Shown: in pieces, positions 5,711 to 6,859 of the stretch
How the letters are laid out: each line of letters opens with the position of its first letter
Numbering within the stretch: the stretch's first letter is position 1
Source: Actinomycetota bacterium
GTDB lineage: Bacteria; Actinomycetota; Actinomycetes; Nanopelagicales; Nanopelagicaceae
Assembly (NCBI GenBank): GCA_009700715.1
Contig: WLLM01000037.1
Span: 1 to 6,859 of the forward strand
DNA: 6,859 nt
Direction: 5' to 3'
The notes under the pieces: generated by a model
Databases searched by the model: none
What the model was told of the DNA's origin: nothing
Seen by the model: the letters and a program-made list of their open reading frames with translations, nothing else
Position numbers and translations under genes: made by a program

Positions 5711-6859
5711 TGAGAACTACATCGTTTAAATCACGCGCATTTGCGCTAGTTTCAACAACTGCGTTGCTTGCAACGCTAGTAGTCGCTGCTCCAGCTAACG
5801 CTGCTGCAACTGATCCTGTCTGTAACGGAGCAACTCCAGTTCAGACATGTACCGGCAAGACTTCTGATGGTGCTCTCTACGAAATGCGCGTTCCTGCGAA
5901 TTTCGATGGCACCATGACAATCTGGTCACATGGATTTGGTACAAATACCAATATCCCTGCAGGCCTATTGCCAATCTTCCCATTGGGAAATCCAATTGAT
6001 CCACGCCCAGCAATCGCACCAGCTGGCGATGCTACGTTGATTAAATACTTAACCGATAAAGGCGTTGCTGTAATTGGTTCAGGATTTAGCACACAAGCAT
6101 GGAACCTAGACGAAGCAGTAAAGACCAACGTAGAACTAATTGGAATCTTTAAGGCTAAGTTCCCAACAACTAAGAAGGTTGTTGCATGGGGTTATTCAAT
6201 GGGTGGCGGAATTACACAGGCGCTAGCTGAGCAGCATCCTGAATTGCTATCTGCAGCAGGCGTTATGAACCCAGTTGATTCATGGAATGCACAGAGCAAG
6301 TACCTCGTAGACATGCTCTGGCTCATGAAAACTTGGTTCGATCCATCAATCAAGCTAACTGGATATGCAGCAGGCGTTGCCGGCGATATGCAGATGATTC
6401 AAGATCTAGGTAAGTACCTACTTATCTTGCAATCACTCCAAGCTGGAGTTGCAACAGGTGCATGGCCAACGACTTCAAGTGCATCAGGCAAGGCGCTGCA
6501 GGCTGCTGGAATTCCATCACGTAGTGCGCTTTTGATGATCGGTCGCCTTTCAGGCATCAGCTCAACTAGCTCATCATTTGATGGTGTAACTGGTCCAGCA
6601 GGCGCTGCGGCAACTGCATGGCCTCTTGCTTATGCACCTGCACTCGGAACTCTCGAAAACATTGCAGGAGTTCTTGGTTACGCACTTCTTGGCGCTCGCG
6701 ATATGCAGACCAAGATGGGTGGCATCAGCTTCGATAACTCAACAACTGATTATGCAAAGCAACTCGGCGATGAAGATCGCACTGTTTACAACGCGGGCCT
6801 TAGCGGTAACACCGCGATCGCCGGAATGTTGCAAACACTTAGCCCACTAAACCCAGATG
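5710..6859 (+). CDS. Secreted alpha/beta-hydrolase-like protein, 3' end outside window
   Basis: The frame is open from ATG 5710 to the right edge (383 codons) with no stop. Residues 1-31 form a Sec-type signal peptide: basic start (R2, K7, R9), hydrophobic core 10-26, and cleavage at APANA. The mature part begins with two cysteines (C38, C47), perhaps a disulfide, then YEMRVPANFDGTMTIWSHGFG (57-77), whose HG is a typical oxyanion-loop pair. The nucleophile elbow is GYSMGG (161-166) with Ser163, followed by ITQALAEQHPELLSAAGVMNP, characteristic of serine alpha/beta hydrolases. A long Ala/Gly/Ser-rich stretch follows (about 190-350), perhaps a lid; the catalytic acid and histidine are not identified and may lie beyond the window. 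The ATG overlaps the binding-protein stop (TAATG), with GAAGGGA at 5692-5698 as a somewhat distant ribosome binding site. An esterase, lipase or amidase activity is plausible; the exact family is not recognised. Confidence 0.85.
   Translation, partial: MRTTSFKSRAFALVSTTALLATLVVAAPANAAATDPVCNGATPVQTCTGKTSDGALYEMRVPANFDGTMTIWSHGFGTNTNIPAGLLPIFPLGNPIDPRPAIAPAGDATLIKYLTDKGVAVIGSGFSTQAWNLDEAVKTNVELIGIFKAKFPTTKKVVAWGYSMGGGITQALAEQHPELLSAAGVMNPVDSWNAQSKYLVDMLWLMKTWFDPSIKLTGYAAGVAGDMQMIQDLGKYLLILQSLQAGVATGAWPTTSSASGKALQAAGIPSRSALLMIGRLSGISSTSSSFDGVTGPAGAAATAWPLAYAPALGTLENIAGVLGYALLGARDMQTKMGGISFDNSTTDYAKQLGDEDRTVYNAGLSGNTAIAGMLQTLSPLNPD

Overview
The window looks like chromosomal DNA from a small-genome actinobacterium. 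GC content is intermediate (about half by eye), genes are packed on the + strand with start/stop overlaps, and TTG and GTG starts are available. The exported proteins have actinobacterial-type signal peptides and the transporter subunits resemble actinobacterial homologues. A freshwater planktonic lineage of the acI/Nanopelagicales type would fit, but that is inference; no rRNA or marker gene here proves it.

Layout, all on the + strand: (1) 1-958, 3' part of an alanine racemase gene (alr), whose start lies upstream of the window; (2) 955-4308, four tightly packed genes for a branched-chain/hydrophobic amino-acid-type (HAAT/Liv) ABC importer: two ATPases (LivG-like, LivF-like) and two permeases (LivH-like, LivM-like); (3) 4309-4405, the only intergenic gap of any size, holding three AGATCT palindromes at an exact 10-bp period and a strong ribosome binding site; (4) 4406-5710, the periplasmic-binding-fold substrate-binding protein, with a twin-arginine-like signal peptide and no lipobox cysteine; (5) 5710-6859, a secreted alpha/beta-hydrolase-like protein open at the right edge, whose ATG shares a base with the stop codon of the binding-protein gene.

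Junctions are ATGA overlap (alr/livG), 0 bp (livG/livF), 2 bp (livF/livH), an overlap of 8 bp or more (livH/livM), a 97-bp gap, then a TAATG overlap (binding protein/hydrolase). This suggests one transcription unit from alr onward, with a possible internal control point before the binding-protein gene. A reasonable model, which is inference, is that the secreted hydrolase releases a small carboxylate or amino-acid-like product outside the cell, the binding protein captures it, and the LivFGHM complex imports it. Alanine racemase makes alanine or another small amino acid a thinkable cargo, but the substrate cannot be read from sequence.

No RNA genes, insertion sequences, CRISPR arrays or phage genes were seen. 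The points most worth a second look are the binding protein-hydrolase coupling, the 10-bp-period AGATCT repeat, the altered ABC signature in the LivG-like subunit and the lack of a lipid anchor on the binding protein.
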